DNA from: DASSZN01 sp035702805
GTDB taxonomy: Bacteria > Chloroflexota > Chloroflexia > Thermomicrobiales > Thermomicrobiaceae
Direction of reading: 5' to 3'
Assembly (NCBI GenBank): GCA_035702805.1
Contig: DASSZN010000292.1
Location: 1-13,577 of the forward strand
Length of the DNA stretch: 13,577 nucleotides
The translations under genes and the position numbers were made by a program. The notes under the pieces were generated by a model, which saw nothing but the letters and a program-made list of their open reading frames with translations, searched no databases and was not told where the DNA came from. Shown piece by piece: positions 12,237 through 13,577 of this stretch; within the stretch, counting starts at the first letter, position 1; the number at the start of each line of letters is the position of its first letter.

Positions 12237-13577
12237 TCAGGTATGGAGAAGACGGCCCACCGCGGAGCGAGCCTCGTCGAGGGCCTCCCCCAGCCGCGAC
12301 GAGTCGGTTCCGGCGCCCTGAGCGAGCTCCGGCCTGCCGCCGCCTCGTCCCCCGACGAGCGGCGCGATCTCGCGGATGAGCTTGCCGGCGTCGACCCCGC
12401 GCTCCACCACGTCGCGCGTCACCATCGCGACCAGTGCCGGCCGCTCGTCGATCACGCTGCCGAGCACGATCACGCTGGAACCGAGACGGTCGCGCAGCCG
12501 GTCGCCCATCTGGACGAGGGTCTCCCGATCCGGCGCCTCGACAGTAGTTGACAGAACGTGCACGCCGTCGAGGGTGGTGGCCTGCGTCAGCACGTCCCCC
12601 AGCCGGGCGCTGGCGAGCTCCACGCGCAGGCGCTCGATCTCTCGCTCCTGGTCGCGGAGCCGGCCGTTCAGCTGTCCCAGCTGCCGCGTCACGTCCTCGA
12701 GCGGGACGTGGAGGTCGCGCGAGACGCGCTGGGAAAACTCCTGCAGGCGCAGCGCGTGCTGGGTGCTGGCCGGTCCGGTGAGTGCCTCGATGCGACGCAC
12801 CCCACTCGCGACGCTCGCCTCCTCGGTGATGACGAACAGCCCGATCTCACCGGTGTGGGCCACGTGCGTCCCGCCGCACAGCTCCTTGCTGAAGCCGGGC
12901 ACGGTCACGACCCGCACCGTGTCGCCGTACTTCTCCCCGAAGAGCGCCATGGCGCCCTCGGCGGATGCCTCGCGGAACGACGTGATGCGTGTCTCGACCG
13001 GTAGGTCGCGGATCACCTCGGCATTGACGAGTTCCTGGACCTCGCGTAGCGCCGCCGGTCCGACCGGCTCGAGGCTGGTGAAGTCAAAGCGCAGGCGGTC
13101 CGGCGCGACCAGCGAGCCGGCCTGGTGGGCGTGCTCGCCCAGCACTCGGCGCAGCGCGGCGTGGAGCAGATGGGTCGCGGTGTGGTTGCGGCGAACGTTC
13201 GCCCGGCGCTCCGCGTCGACCACGGCGCGCGCCGGTTGCCCGAGCTCGACGAAGCCCTCGCGGACGAAGCCGCGATGGACGATGAGCCCGACGGCCGGAC
13301 GCTGGGTGTCGGTGACCTCGAACACGCCGGTGTCGGTAGCGATGGTGCCGACGTCGCCGACCTGACCGCCGGACTCACCGTAGAAGGGCGTCCGGTCGAG
13401 GAGCAACTCGACGCGGTCCCCCGCCTCGGCGGCCTCCAGCGCCGCCTCCACCCCGAGCAGGCCCACCACGGTCGCGTCGGCCTCGACCTGCTCGTAGCCG
13501 AGGAAGACCGTCGGCTCGCCGCTGACGCTGGCGTACATCTCGGGGCGGCGGCGGCTCTGGTCAGCGAAGGCACTCAC
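12237..13577 (-). CDS. alaS: alanyl-tRNA synthetase, C-terminal part
   Basis: AlaS charges tRNA-Ala. The window holds the last 447 codons or so; the catalytic domain lies beyond the edge. Counting from the window edge, a beta-barrel-like region has PFYGESGGQVGD (64-75). The editing domain has the zinc ligands H132 and H136 in HTATHLLH, and C234 with H238 in KELCGGTH. GEKYGDTVRVV (214-224) and ISEEAS-like TEEASVASGVRRIEA (251-265) are also typical. A coiled coil (about 277-320, LGQLNGRLRDQEREIERL) joins the C-terminal DHHA1-type domain, with GGRGGGRPELAQGAG near the end. The codon at 13577 reads GTG, but the sequence is internal to the protein, so this is not the true start. The gene is intact as far as visible. 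It probably leads the transcript containing the membrane protein and ruvX. Confidence 0.97.
   Translation of the reverse strand: MSAFADQSRRRPEMYASVSGEPTVFLGYEQVEADATVVGLLGVEAALEAAEAGDRVELLLDRTPFYGESGGQVGDVGTIATDTGVFEVTDTQRPAVGLIVHRGFVREGFVELGQPARAVVDAERRANVRRNHTATHLLHAALRRVLGEHAHQAGSLVAPDRLRFDFTSLEPVGPAALREVQELVNAEVIRDLPVETRITSFREASAEGAMALFGEKYGDTVRVVTVPGFSKELCGGTHVAHTGEIGLFVITEEASVASGVRRIEALTGPASTQHALRLQEFSQRVSRDLHVPLEDVTRQLGQLNGRLRDQEREIERLRVELASARLGDVLTQATTLDGVHVLSTTVEAPDRETLVQMGDRLRDRLGSSVIVLGSVIDERPALVAMVTRDVVERGVDAGKLIREIAPLVGGRGGGRPELAQGAGTDSSRLGEALDEARSAVGRLLHT

Noticed and set aside
10370..12379. Long open frame (669 codons) on the plus strand opposite the baseplate J-like gene
   Set aside because: It is antisense to a protein with a clear membrane segment and domain pattern; its translation is Arg/Gly-rich with no recognisable domain.
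12237..13577. Complete 446-aa gene starting at GTG 13577
   Set aside because: The sequence is internal to AlaS; the first visible residues belong to a region well inside the protein, so the gene runs off the window.

Overview
All recognisable genes in this 13.6 kb GC-rich window lie on the minus strand, so transcription runs from high to low coordinates. The gene set suggests a GC-rich member of the Chloroflexota, most likely Thermomicrobia-like (Sphaerobacter/Thermomicrobium/Nitrolancea type). It combines a DarA-type cyclic-di-AMP receptor, an MglA-type GTPase with roadblock proteins inside a purine operon, and a 'baseplate J-like' membrane protein beside alaS and ruvX. The placement is inference from gene content; no marker phylogeny could be run. 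Nothing points to a prophage, insertion sequence, CRISPR array or rRNA/tRNA gene. The window is mostly core chromosome with some accessory genes at the low-coordinate end.

Layout in transcription order. (1) 13577-10096: the C-terminal half of alaS, then a membrane-anchored protein with an extracellular baseplate-J-like region, then ruvX (yqgF). Spacing is tight and this is probably one transcript. (2) 9998-8432: a good sigma-A-type promoter, a 94-aa cyclic-di-AMP receptor (DarA/PstA family), a very strong intrinsic terminator, and then a site-2 protease with two CBS domains whose ribosome binding site follows the terminator directly. (3) 8413-7013: an extended -10 promoter and hflX. (4) 6874-1921: a TATAAT promoter and a six-gene operon of roadblock protein, purM, second roadblock protein, MglA-like GTPase, stand-alone Ppx-type HD protein and purH; two junctions overlap as TGATG. 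(5) 1693-581: a secreted or anchored alpha/beta hydrolase with a TTG start, ending in a strong hairpin. (6) 388-1: the N-terminus of an EmrB/QacA-type MFS transporter, truncated by the window edge.

The most interesting candidate system is region 4. The fifth and last enzymes of de novo IMP synthesis (PurM, PurH) are interleaved with a complete small-GTPase signalling set (MglA plus two roadblock proteins) and an HD protein resembling the C-terminal domain of exopolyphosphatases. A second point is that hflX and ruvX both have conserved N-termini lying upstream of any in-frame ATG/GTG/TTG, implying non-canonical initiation, recoding or sequence error. A third is the darA terminator, which leaves no room for a separate promoter for the protease and so looks like a read-through control point.
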